From the NCBI RefSeq assembly GCF_002007115.1, contig NZ_MVAD01000001.1, forward strand, positions 3,224,001-3,288,000: 64,000 nt of DNA. Direction: 5' to 3'. The notes beneath the pieces were generated by a model. That model was not told the origin of the DNA. It was given only the letters and a program-made list of their open reading frames with translations, and did no database searches. Shown one piece after another: positions 56,813-64,000 of the stretch. Origin of the DNA: Massilia sp. KIM (GTDB lineage Bacteria > Pseudomonadota > Gammaproteobacteria > Burkholderiales > Burkholderiaceae_D). Numbering within the stretch: position 1 is the first letter of the stretch; every line of letters starts with the position of its first letter. A program made the translations under genes and the position numbers.

Positions 56813-56846
56813 AAAGCGCCGCGAACTTCGCGGCGCTTTTGTTTTC
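56813..56846 (+). terminator. Terminator between metH and the SPW gene
   Basis: AAAGCGCCGCGAA and TTCGCGGCGCTTT form a long stem with a very small loop, followed by TGTTTTC. It sits about 200 bp after metH, beyond the palindromic repeat. Confidence 0.85.
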
Positions 56847-56884
56847 TAAAGCGGTGCAAGGTCAACCACTCCCGGGAGAACGTC

Positions 56885-57262
56885 ATGGCACTGCACTACT
56901 CCACCACGCGATGGCAAGATCAGCTGATCTTCCTGGTCGGCATCTGGCTGATCGCCTCGCCCTATGTCTTCAACTATCCACCCGATTCGGCCCCCGCGCT
57001 CAACGCCTACGTCGCCGGCGTCATCATGGCCGTGCTGGCGGCCTTCGACCTGTACAAAACCTATATGTGGGCGGTGCTGCTGAACGTGGTCGTGGGAGCC
57101 TGGGTCGCGATCTCGCCCTGGTTCCTGGGCACCATCGGCGACCGCGAAATGACCACCAGCCTGCTCGCTTCCGGCCTGGCGACGGTGGTGCTGGGATTGT
57201 GGGAGCTGCGCAGCGACCCCGAGCTGCACCGGCAGTGGAGCAAGTCCGGCGCGCCCGGCTGA
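56885..57262 (+). CDS. SPW-repeat membrane protein
   Basis: The 125-residue integral membrane protein has four hydrophobic helices and two SPW-type repeats, DQLIFLVGIWLIASPYVF and NVVVGAWVAISPWFLG. This is the layout of the small SPW family of unknown function. GGGAGA precedes the ATG. It converges on the EAL-HDOD gene with a gap of 10 bp. Confidence 0.9.
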   Translation: MALHYSTTRWQDQLIFLVGIWLIASPYVFNYPPDSAPALNAYVAGVIMAVLAAFDLYKTYMWAVLLNVVVGAWVAISPWFLGTIGDREMTTSLLASGLATVVLGLWELRSDPELHRQWSKSGAPG

Positions 57263-57272
57263 GGCCGGCTGT

Positions 57273-58550
57273 TCAGATGGCGTAGCGGACGACCTTGTCG
57301 CTCCACTCGAAAGCCGAAATCTCGAGTTCGGCGAGGTCGTCGCCATCGATCGACAATTCGTGCAGGGTCGGCAGCACGGCCTCGCTGGTCTCGTCCATCT
57401 GCTCGAGGGCTTCCGCAAGGCGCAGCAGTTCGCCGAAGAAGCCCTTGCGCACCAGCAGCGCATGGCGCACCTCGTCGATCACCGGAATCTGCTCCACGAT
57501 GTCCTGCATCGGGATGCAGAACAGGGTGTCCATCAGCGACATCATGCCGACCGTGAAGGCGACGTCGGCCACGTTGCGCTGGCCTGGACGCAGGCGCTGG
57601 GCCAGCAGCTCCATCAGGCGCGCGCGCGTGGTGGCCAGCATCAGCAGCGAGCTCTGGCTGTGGCCGCGCACGCCCGGCTCGGCGTAGAGCAGGATCTGCA
57701 GCCAGCGCTGCAGCTGGCGGCGCCCGAGCAAGATCAAGGCCTGGCTGATCGACTCGATGCGCCGCGAGGCGCCCACGGCCGGAGTGTTCACCAGGCGCAG
57801 CAGGTTCAGGCCCAGCGTCACCTCGCGCTTGACGATCTTTTCGATCTCGCTGTTGTCGGCGTCCGAGGTGACCAGGTTCATCAGGTCCAGCACCGTGGTC
57901 TGCGAAGGCGAGAGCTTGCGTCCGGCCATGACGGTCGGCTTGGCGAAGTAATAGCCCTGGAAGTAGTCGAAGCCGACGTCCAGGCAGGTGCGGTATTCGG
58001 TATGGGTCTCGACCTTCTCCGCCACCAGGCGCTTGCCCGTGGTGCGCAGGCGCGGGGCCAGCGACAGCAGGGTCACCACCGGCAGCTCGCGCACGTCCAT
58101 CTTGACGAAGTCGACCACCGGCAGCAGGCGCGCCAGCGCCGCGCCGTGGGCCGAGGCCTCGGCGGCGAAGCGGAAGCCGTGGGCGGCGAGCTGGGTCATG
58201 CGCTGGATCACGGCGTCGTCCGGCTCCACCGAGCGCACGATCTCCAGCACCGTGCGTTCGCGCGGCAGGAAGGCGAACATGTCGCTCATCAGGACTTCCT
58301 TGTCCACGTTCAGGAAGGCGGTGGCGTCGCCGATGGCGCGCGGCAGGCCGAGCTGAGAAGCGTGGTGGATGACGCTCGCGCTGGCCGACAGGCCGGATTC
58401 GATGTTGGCGCCGCCCTGGGCGCTGCCGCGGAACAGCAGCTCATAGCCGTACAAGGCCTGGTTGCGGTCCAGGACGGGTTGGCGTCCGATATAGAAATTG
58501 CGCAGCCTCAGGGGCTGGGACGCCTGGTCGGGGCGGGCGGATTCGGTCAT
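57273..58550 (-). CDS. EAL-HDOD signalling protein with degenerate EAL domain
   Basis: The 425-residue cytoplasmic protein has an N-terminal EAL-like domain in which the catalytic EAL is replaced (YELLFRG). Other active-site acids are largely missing, so it probably does not cut cyclic di-GMP. The C-terminal HDOD domain starts near SEIEKIVKREVTLGLNLLRLVNTP. This YuxH-like pairing is common in betaproteobacterial regulatory proteins. The partner and signal are unknown. Confidence 0.92.
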   Translation of the reverse strand: MTESARPDQASQPLRLRNFYIGRQPVLDRNQALYGYELLFRGSAQGGANIESGLSASASVIHHASQLGLPRAIGDATAFLNVDKEVLMSDMFAFLPRERTVLEIVRSVEPDDAVIQRMTQLAAHGFRFAAEASAHGAALARLLPVVDFVKMDVRELPVVTLLSLAPRLRTTGKRLVAEKVETHTEYRTCLDVGFDYFQGYYFAKPTVMAGRKLSPSQTTVLDLMNLVTSDADNSEIEKIVKREVTLGLNLLRLVNTPAVGASRRIESISQALILLGRRQLQRWLQILLYAEPGVRGHSQSSLLMLATTRARLMELLAQRLRPGQRNVADVAFTVGMMSLMDTLFCIPMQDIVEQIPVIDEVRHALLVRKGFFGELLRLAEALEQMDETSEAVLPTLHELSIDGDDLAELEISAFEWSDKVVRYAI

Positions 58551-58650
58551 GGCGTGTCTTTTTCGCGGCGAACGGCCCTACTTTACCCCATCCGGTACCG
58601 TTAGTGGCTTTATAGCATTAATTTATTGTAGGAATAATGTCCTACATGCA

Positions 58651-59415
58651 TCATTGTGGCAAGCCATCCACGAAAAGTTTCAATTCGCCGGGCGCGAAGT
58701 GGGTCCACTGCTCGTTGGTGGTGAGCGGCTCGGTGACGATGATGGCGACCCGGTCGTCGGGTGTGGTCACCTGGGAGAAGTCGACCGACAGGTCTTCGTC
58801 CGACAGGCAGGCGGTCACGAAGGGATACTTGCGCACCACGTAGCACAGCTTGGTCGAACAATGGGTGAACAGGGCCGTGCCGTCCGACAGCAACATGTTG
58901 AAGGTGCCGTGGGCGGCGATCTGCGGCACTAGGCGCTGCAGCGCCGCGTACAGGTCCGCACGCGTCGGCGCGGCATCGCCGAACTCGGCGCGCAGGCATT
59001 GCAGCAGGTAGCAAAAGGCCAGCTCGCTGTCGGTGTTGCCGACCGGGCGGAAGGGCCCGTCCAGCACCGGCTGGAAGTCCTTGAGGTCGCCATTGTGGGC
59101 GAACACCCAGTAACGCCCCCACAGCTCGCGCACGAAGGGATGGCAGTTCTCGAGCGCGACCTGGCCCTGGGTGGCCTTGCGGATGTGGGCGATGACGTTG
59201 GTGGACTTGATCGGATAACGCTTGATCAGTTCGGCGATCGGGGAAGCGATGGCGGCCTGGTGATCCACGAAGTGGCGTACACCCGCGCCCTCGAAAAAGG
59301 CGATGCCCCAGCCGTCGTGGTGGGTATCGGTACGGCCGCCGCGGTGGGCGAAGCCGGTGAAAGAGAAGACAATGTCTGTTGGGACATTGCAGTTCATTCC
59401 GAGTAGCTGACACAT
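58651..59415 (-). CDS. Class II glutamine amidotransferase domain protein (YafJ-like)
   Basis: The 254-residue protein starts MCQLLGMNCN, with Cys2 as the N-terminal nucleophile once Met is removed. It has the class II GATase blocks THHDGWGIAFF, IAHIRKATQGQVALENCHPF and WVFAHNGDLKDF. Relatives such as YafJ are stand-alone Ntn-type amidotransferases whose acceptor is unknown. It is separated from its neighbours by 70-100 bp. Confidence 0.93.
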   Translation of the reverse strand: MCQLLGMNCNVPTDIVFSFTGFAHRGGRTDTHHDGWGIAFFEGAGVRHFVDHQAAIASPIAELIKRYPIKSTNVIAHIRKATQGQVALENCHPFVRELWGRYWVFAHNGDLKDFQPVLDGPFRPVGNTDSELAFCYLLQCLRAEFGDAAPTRADLYAALQRLVPQIAAHGTFNMLLSDGTALFTHCSTKLCYVVRKYPFVTACLSDEDLSVDFSQVTTPDDRVAIIVTEPLTTNEQWTHFAPGELKLFVDGLPQ

Positions 59416-59485
59416 GGGGCGCAGCTTAACACGGCTTGCAGCCGCCTGGGCGCCACCGCCCGGATGCGGTGGCGCCGCCCGCCGG

Positions 59486-59743
59486 TCAGTGCAGCACGAC
59501 CGGTTGGCTCATCAGGGTGTCGTAGGAACCGAGGAAGTCGTCGATTTCTTCCATGGTCGGCTCACTGGCGATGAGGTTGTTGACATCACGCCGGAAAGAT
59601 TGAGCCAGTTTGCCGCCGATGAACGCTTCGCGCCGGCCGGCTTTGTCGACGATTTCGAAACCACCAAAACGCAGGGCTTCGAGCTCGCGGTCGACACCGA
59701 ATTCGACGACGCTGTACTGTTCGCTGTTGTAGATCATGTTCAT
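59486..59743 (-). CDS. DUF3567-family protein
   Basis: The 85-residue acidic protein starts MNMIYNSEQYSVVEFG and ends SYDTLMSQPVVLH, with FGGFEIVDKAGRREAFIGG in the middle. This is the DUF3567 family, found in Burkholderiales and of unknown function. A second start at MIYNS two codons on is possible. GGAGTCATC lies just upstream. Confidence 0.9.
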   Translation of the reverse strand: MNMIYNSEQYSVVEFGVDRELEALRFGGFEIVDKAGRREAFIGGKLAQSFRRDVNNLIASEPTMEEIDDFLGSYDTLMSQPVVLH

Positions 59744-59887
59744 GATGACTCCTTCTCTCGATCAGAGTGGTTCTGCAGACCCTGCCGCGCGGCGGCGTGC
59801 GGCGGGCTCTTCACTTCGCTTAAGAGGTGGGGCTTGCCGAACCGATTTCAAGGGAACCCCGAAAAAGGCTGGGATTGCCAGGACCGT

Positions 59888-60313
59888 TCAGGTATGGACA
59901 ACCGGGTTCAGTGCCAACAGCTGATCGTATGGCGCGCTTTGCAGCCACGATCGCAACTGATCAAGGTGTTCGCTGCGCGCCAGGCCGATGTACAGCCTGT
60001 GCGGACGCTGGCGCAGCAGTCGATTCAATGTTACACGCAAAACCAGATTGCCGTCGCAGCACAGGCACCCGGGAGCGATGCGAACGACCTGTAAGTGAGA
60101 GCTGGAGATCAGCGGATCGGTAGAGGCGCCCAATCCTTCAAGGATCACGGCGCTCAGGGTTTGCGCTGGCTCATGCTGCGCCGGCGAGATTTTATGCAGA
60201 TCGGGTAAATCGGAGGGAGTTTGCAGCAGCGCCGCGATGGTGGCTTCGCGCGCCGCGGCGCTGGCGCCGGTCACCAGGGTGGTGGCCACGCGCGCCGTCG
60301 CGGACGGCGTCAT
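59888..60313 (-). CDS. CobW/HypB-like protein lacking a Walker A motif
   Basis: The 141-residue protein has VTTLVTGASAAAREA where P-loop GTPases of the CobW group have a GxxGxGKT loop; the lysine is absent. It keeps RIAPGCLCCDGNLVLRVTLN, which matches the GC(I/L)CC metal-binding motif of CobW proteins, then LLRQRPHRLYIGLARSEHLD. It is shorter than a normal CobW (about 300). Its ATG overlaps the stop codon of the NtrX-like gene, so it is in that operon. It may be a degenerate metallochaperone-like protein; function unknown. Confidence 0.78.
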   Translation of the reverse strand: MTPSATARVATTLVTGASAAAREATIAALLQTPSDLPDLHKISPAQHEPAQTLSAVILEGLGASTDPLISSSHLQVVRIAPGCLCCDGNLVLRVTLNRLLRQRPHRLYIGLARSEHLDQLRSWLQSAPYDQLLALNPVVHT

Positions 60314-61035
60314 TGATTCTTCTTGGCCAGCTTGCCGGGCTCGACGCCCAGTTGCTTGAGCTTGCGATACAGGTGGGTGCGCTCCAGGCCGGTCTTTTCG
60401 GCCACGCGCGTCATGCTGCCGCCTTCGCGGCCCAGGTGGTGTTCGAAGTACATGCGCTCGAAGGCGTCGCGCGCCTCGCGCAGCGGCAGGTCGAAGGACA
60501 GGGTGTAGCCGGTGCCCTCGCCGTGCGAGATCGCGTGCACCAGGCGCGCGCCGTTGGCGGGCGGCGGAGGCGGCGCGTACATCGGGCTGGTCGCGACCGG
60601 CTCCGGCACGCTGCTGGTCACGCTGGGAGCGATCGGGCGCGGCGGCGCCAGCGGGGCGCGCGCCACTTCCTGGGCGCGCGACAGGCCCTGCTGCACGGCC
60701 TTGAGCAGCTTCTGCAGGGCGATCGGCTTCTCGAGGAAGTTCAGGGCGCCGATGCGGGTGGCTTCGACGGCGGTGTCGATGGTGGCGTGCCCGGACATCA
60801 TGATGACGGGCATGGTAAGCAGGCCGTCGCGCTGCCATTCCTTGAGCAGGGTCACACCGTCGGTGTCAGGCATCCAGATATCGAGCAGGACCAGGTCTGG
60901 TGCGCCCTGCGCTCGGGCTTCGCGCGCCTGCTGCGCATTCTCGGCCAGGGTGATGGCATGGCCTTCGTCACCGAGGATCTCCGACAGGAGCTCCCGGATG
61001 CCCATTTCATCATCGACTACGAGTATGTTCGCCAT
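60310..61035 (-). CDS. ntrX: NtrX-like response regulator without the AAA+ domain
   Basis: The 241-residue protein has a receiver (D8/D9, phospho-acceptor D52 in LLDIWMPDTDG, K104 in LEKPI). A Pro-rich linker of about 50 residues follows, then a C-terminal Fis-type helix-turn-helix (MTRVAEKTGLERTHLYRKLKQLG). The sigma54-activating ATPase of classical NtrX is missing. Position beside the NtrY-type kinase and the HTH support the name, though it cannot activate sigma54 itself and probably acts as a simple DNA-binding regulator. Confidence 0.85.
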   Translation of the reverse strand: MANILVVDDEMGIRELLSEILGDEGHAITLAENAQQAREARAQGAPDLVLLDIWMPDTDGVTLLKEWQRDGLLTMPVIMMSGHATIDTAVEATRIGALNFLEKPIALQKLLKAVQQGLSRAQEVARAPLAPPRPIAPSVTSSVPEPVATSPMYAPPPPPANGARLVHAISHGEGTGYTLSFDLPLREARDAFERMYFEHHLGREGGSMTRVAEKTGLERTHLYRKLKQLGVEPGKLAKKNQ

Positions 61036-61086
61036 CTGTCCGCCTTCCTGATCTCTTACCCGTCACAGCGCAATTTTATGCGTCTT

Positions 61087-63390
61087 TTACACTTCGGCCA
61101 AGTTCGCCTCAGGGGCCAACTTTAACAGCAAAATGAAGATGGCCGCGCCACATCCGTCCGTACGGTTCGCCACGTCGATCCGGCCCCCGTGCTCATCCAC
61201 GATTTTCTTGACCATCGGCAGGCCCAGGCCGGTGCCGCGGGCCTTGGTCGTGACGTAGGGCTCGAAGGCGCGCGCCAGGATGCGCGGCGAAAAACCCGGC
61301 CCATTGTCCACGATTCCCAGCCTTACCGCGGTGCCCGCCGTGCCGTCCGCCCCCTCGTAATGGATGACCTCGGTCGTCACGTCGACCCGCGCCGGTGGAT
61401 CGCAGCTGCCGCGGTCGCCGAGCGCGTCCTGGGCGTTCTGCACCAGGTTGTGGATCACCTGGCGCAGCTGGGTGGCGTCGCCCATCACCCGCGGCAGGTT
61501 GGGCGCCAGGGCCGCATGGATGATGTCCGAGCCGTCCTCGGCCAGGTAGAGGCGCAGGATCTCGTCGATCAGGTCGTTCAGGTCGAGGGGCTCCAGCACC
61601 GCCGGCGGCGTGCGCGCGTAATCGCGGAAATCGTCTACCATGCGCTTCATCGCATCGACCTGGTTGACGATGGTCGTGGTGCCTTTTTTCAGCAGCTCTG
61701 CCTGCTGAGGCGGCAGGCTGTCCTCGAGTTTCATCTGCATGCGCTCGGCGGCCAGCTGGATCGGCGTGAGCGGGTTCTTGATCTCGTGAGCCAGGCGGCG
61801 CGCCACCTCGCCCCAGGCCACGGAGCGCTGGGCCGAGATCACGTCCGAGATGTCGTCGAACACCACGATGAAACCGCTGCCCGCCCCCACCGGCAGGCGC
61901 GAGCCGCGCGCCAGCAGGGTGATGTCGTGCTCGTGCTCGTCCCCGCCCGGACGGCGCGGGATCTCGATCTGCTGCTGCCAGTGCGCGCGCTTGCGTCCGC
62001 TGGCCGCGGCCGTGTGCGCGTTCTGCGCCGAGAAAGCGCGCGTGATGCACACGGAAAAATGTTCGAGGCCCAGGATGCGGTTCAGCGGGCCGGCCAGCGC
62101 GCCCGGCTCCACCTGCAGGATGCGGTAGGCGGCGTCGTTCGAATTCACCACGGTGCCTTCGGCATCGAGCACGATCACGCCCGCCGACATGTTGGCCAGC
62201 ACCGATTCCAGGTGGGCCTTGGCGCTCTGCAGCGCGGCGCGGTTGCGCTCGACGGCGCTGCGCGCCTCGAACAGCTGGCCGGTCATGGCGTTGAAGGAGC
62301 GCGTCAGCGTGCCCAGCTCGTCGTTGGTCTCGACGATCGGCCGCGGCGACAGGTCGCCCTCGGCCACCGCCTGGGTGCCCTCGGCCAGCACCAGCAGCGG
62401 CTGGGCCAGGTTGCCGGCGATGAGGAAGGCGCCGCCGATGGCGCCGAAGATCGCCAGCAGCAGGGTCAGGGTCAGGGTCTCGATGTACATCTTGCGCAGC
62501 CCGGTGCGGGCTTCGAGGCGCGAACGGTATTCGGTATAGGCGGTGCGGATCACCTCGGCGTTCGAGGCCAGGTTGACCGGCACCGACTGCAGCAGCTGCA
62601 GGTAGCGCGGCTCCACGCCCGGCGGCTCGGGCACCGCCAGCACCACCCGCAGGCGCAGGCCGGTGGCCGCGTCCAGGGCGTTGCGGCTGTCCTCGGCATG
62701 GGGCCGGAAATCGCGCTCGATGCCGCCCTCGGCGCTGGCATAGCCGCCCGGCATGCCGGCCGACCTGAGCATCTGCGGGTTGGGCGCGTCCGCCGCCAGG
62801 TCCTTGCCGCGGTCCTCGGCCGCCACCGACAGCACCTTGCCGGTGGCGTCGACCAGCATCGCGCTCTGCAGCCCGCTGGTGTCGGCCAGCAGGCGCGCCA
62901 GCACGGTCTGGGCCATGGTGTCGCCCTGCCCCGCCAGCGCCGCCGCGGCCGACTGGCCGGTGGCGCCCAACTCGGTGAGCGCCTCGTCCAGGGCCGCATG
63001 GCCCAGGCTCAGGCCGGAATCGAGCGCGGCCTCGATCTTGACGTCGAACCAGGATTCGATCGAGTGCGAGACGAACTGCACCGAGACCATGAAGATGACC
63101 AGGCCGGGCAGGATGCCGATGCCGGCGAACAGCAGCACCAGCCGCGCCATCAGGCGCGAGCCGAACTTGCCGGATTTATAGCGCGAGTAGAGCCGTCCCA
63201 GGGCCACGATGACCAGGATCAGCAGCAGGAAGGCCATGGCCGCGTTCAGGCCGAGCAGCCAGCCGTAGTAGCGGTCGAAGAAGCCCGAATTGTCCGACGC
63301 CGAAGCGAGCAGGAACAGCAGGATGGAGACGACGGCGCCGCCCACCACGAGGGCGTAGCGCAGCGCCTGGTTGACCGATTTACTCCGCAC
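61087..63390 (-). CDS. ntrY: NtrY-type sensor histidine kinase
   Basis: The 767-residue kinase has four predicted membrane helices (about 12-30, 42-64, 84-108 and near 310-330). A periplasmic or membrane-proximal region follows, then HAMP and a PAS-like region. HisKA has phospho-acceptor His535 in RRLAHEIKNPLTPIQLAAER. The ATPase domain has HNLVQNAQDAL, DNGPGFSP and GTGLGLPMVKKI. This is the NtrY layout. It overlaps the upstream DUF4390 gene by 11 bp and is 51 bp from the regulator gene, so one operon is likely. Nitrogen or redox sensing is the family's role; unproven here. Confidence 0.93.
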   Translation of the reverse strand: MRSKSVNQALRYALVVGGAVVSILLFLLASASDNSGFFDRYYGWLLGLNAAMAFLLLILVIVALGRLYSRYKSGKFGSRLMARLVLLFAGIGILPGLVIFMVSVQFVSHSIESWFDVKIEAALDSGLSLGHAALDEALTELGATGQSAAAALAGQGDTMAQTVLARLLADTSGLQSAMLVDATGKVLSVAAEDRGKDLAADAPNPQMLRSAGMPGGYASAEGGIERDFRPHAEDSRNALDAATGLRLRVVLAVPEPPGVEPRYLQLLQSVPVNLASNAEVIRTAYTEYRSRLEARTGLRKMYIETLTLTLLLAIFGAIGGAFLIAGNLAQPLLVLAEGTQAVAEGDLSPRPIVETNDELGTLTRSFNAMTGQLFEARSAVERNRAALQSAKAHLESVLANMSAGVIVLDAEGTVVNSNDAAYRILQVEPGALAGPLNRILGLEHFSVCITRAFSAQNAHTAAASGRKRAHWQQQIEIPRRPGGDEHEHDITLLARGSRLPVGAGSGFIVVFDDISDVISAQRSVAWGEVARRLAHEIKNPLTPIQLAAERMQMKLEDSLPPQQAELLKKGTTTIVNQVDAMKRMVDDFRDYARTPPAVLEPLDLNDLIDEILRLYLAEDGSDIIHAALAPNLPRVMGDATQLRQVIHNLVQNAQDALGDRGSCDPPARVDVTTEVIHYEGADGTAGTAVRLGIVDNGPGFSPRILARAFEPYVTTKARGTGLGLPMVKKIVDEHGGRIDVANRTDGCGAAIFILLLKLAPEANLAEV

Positions 63391-63955
63391 GGTAGGTGAA
63401 AGTTTTCTTGTTCGAGGCGAGGCGCCAGTCGGAATCGTTGAAGGCGTTCACCTGCAGCGGTTTCTGCAGGTATTCGCGGTCCATGAACATGCGCATCGAC
63501 ACATTGTAGACCTCGCCGCGCTTGAGGGCGCCGCGCGGGGCGATCAGCCAGCGGTTCGGCCGGCGGATCAGGAACATGGCTTCGTCCAGGGTCTGGTAGC
63601 TTTGCTGCAGCCCGAGCTGCGGGCTGCCGACCACGTGGACGTAGTACTGGCGCGTCAGCACGTCATATGAAATGCGGATGGTGCGCCGCTCGACGACCGC
63701 GCGCTCGTCGCGCCACCACCAGCGCGGGCGGGTCAGTTCGATTTCGGTGGTGAAGTGCAGCTGCACGCCATGCTGGATGGCGTCGCGCAATCCGTGGTTC
63801 AGGTCGAAGGAATACGCTGCGTCGAGGCGGTAACCGTCCTCGCTGGCTTCGATGTTGGCCTTGATGATCTCGATCCCGTCGGCCGCCTGCGCCGTTGCGC
63901 ACGCGAAGACCAGCAAGAGCTGGCAGGCGAGGAGGCGGAAAAATCGTAACGTCAC
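63380..63955 (-). CDS. DUF4390 protein
   Basis: The 191-residue exported protein has a signal peptide (FFRLLACQLLLVFACATAQA). It continues with a beta-rich domain including LRDAIQHGVQLHFTTEIELTR-type strands and RRTIRISYDVLTRQYYV, characteristic of DUF4390. It begins with GTG, whose TGA-overlapping position (GTGA) couples it to the gene before it. It overlaps ntrY by 11 bp. Function is unknown; it is regularly found between rsmB and ntrY. Confidence 0.9.
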   Translation of the reverse strand: MTLRFFRLLACQLLLVFACATAQAADGIEIIKANIEASEDGYRLDAAYSFDLNHGLRDAIQHGVQLHFTTEIELTRPRWWWRDERAVVERRTIRISYDVLTRQYYVHVVGSPQLGLQQSYQTLDEAMFLIRRPNRWLIAPRGALKRGEVYNVSMRMFMDREYLQKPLQVNAFNDSDWRLASNKKTFTYRAE

Positions 63956-64000
63956 AAGTGAGCCGGAGCCTTAAAGATTAAGCGTATCGTTCGGGGAGCG
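63952..64000 (-). CDS. C-terminal tail of the upstream gene (possibly rsmB)
   Basis: The frame that ends TGA four bases into the GTG of the DUF4390 gene gives APRTIRLIFKAPAHL. This coupling suggests a real gene end. rsmB (16S rRNA m5C967 methyltransferase) is the usual neighbour, but the piece is too short to identify, and another frame (ending RSPNDTLNL) is also open here. Confidence 0.35.
   Translation of the reverse strand, partial: APRTIRLIFKAPAHL

Overview
The window is high-GC chromosomal DNA from a betaproteobacterium, most likely of the Oxalobacteraceae (Massilia-like). The evidence is gene order typical of Burkholderiales (dusB-fis-purH-ruvC-ruvA-ruvB; tyrS beside an M23 peptidase, anmK and erpA; rplM-rpsI-argC-bactofilin; topB-smg-dprA-LysM protein divergent from def-fmt; DUF4390-ntrY-ntrX), a DUF3567 protein, and Fis and Coq7 proteins of betaproteobacterial type. 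I see no rRNA, tRNA, prophage, insertion sequence or CRISPR array. This is mostly a core-genome region with small accessory patches.

Layout. 1-4.6 kb: 5' part of thiC under a TPP riboswitch, divergent from valS. 4.8-11.6 kb: CusRS-like two-component pair divergent from a secreted alpha/beta hydrolase, an MBL-fold hydrolase and TetR regulator sharing a well-defined divergent promoter, and small membrane or secreted proteins. 11.1-15.8 kb: amidohydrolase plus DesK/DesR-like two-component operon, flanked by two paralogous small membrane proteins. 15.8-21.3 kb: Holliday-junction, purine and tRNA-dihydrouridine operons. 21.3-21.9 kb: a 56-bp tandem repeat array. 21.9-31.5 kb: phosphatase, PEBP protein, dtd, tyrS, M23 peptidase, anmK, erpA, bactofilin, argC, rpsI, rplM. 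31.7-35.7 kb: secreted hydrolase with a NatAB-like ABC exporter, then an OsmC protein. 36.1-37.3 kb: coq7 and an unknown gene. 37.4-42.2 kb: an ABC ATPase with an ABC-permease/M1-aminopeptidase fusion and a small antitoxin-like protein. 42.3-52 kb: chemoreceptor, topB, smg, dprA, LysM protein, def, fmt. 52.2-59.7 kb: orphan brnA, metH, SPW protein, EAL-HDOD protein, glutamine amidotransferase-like protein, DUF3567. 59.9-64 kb: CobW-like fragment, NtrX-like regulator, NtrY kinase, DUF4390 and the tail of an upstream gene.

The most striking non-coding signal is a dispersed family of about 90-110 bp double-hairpin palindromes, most copies of which keep their two arms matched to each other while differing between copies. 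Short tandem arrays seem to have grown from their edges. The most interesting protein system is the ATPase plus permease/M1-peptidase fusion, which has an M1-like site with an extra residue in the zinc-ligand spacing. Other good leads are the two-operator TetR/MBL promoter with an apparently leaderless tetR, the 11-bp-phased GTCAT repeats at the CusRS-like locus, and the paralogous membrane proteins around the DesKR cassette.
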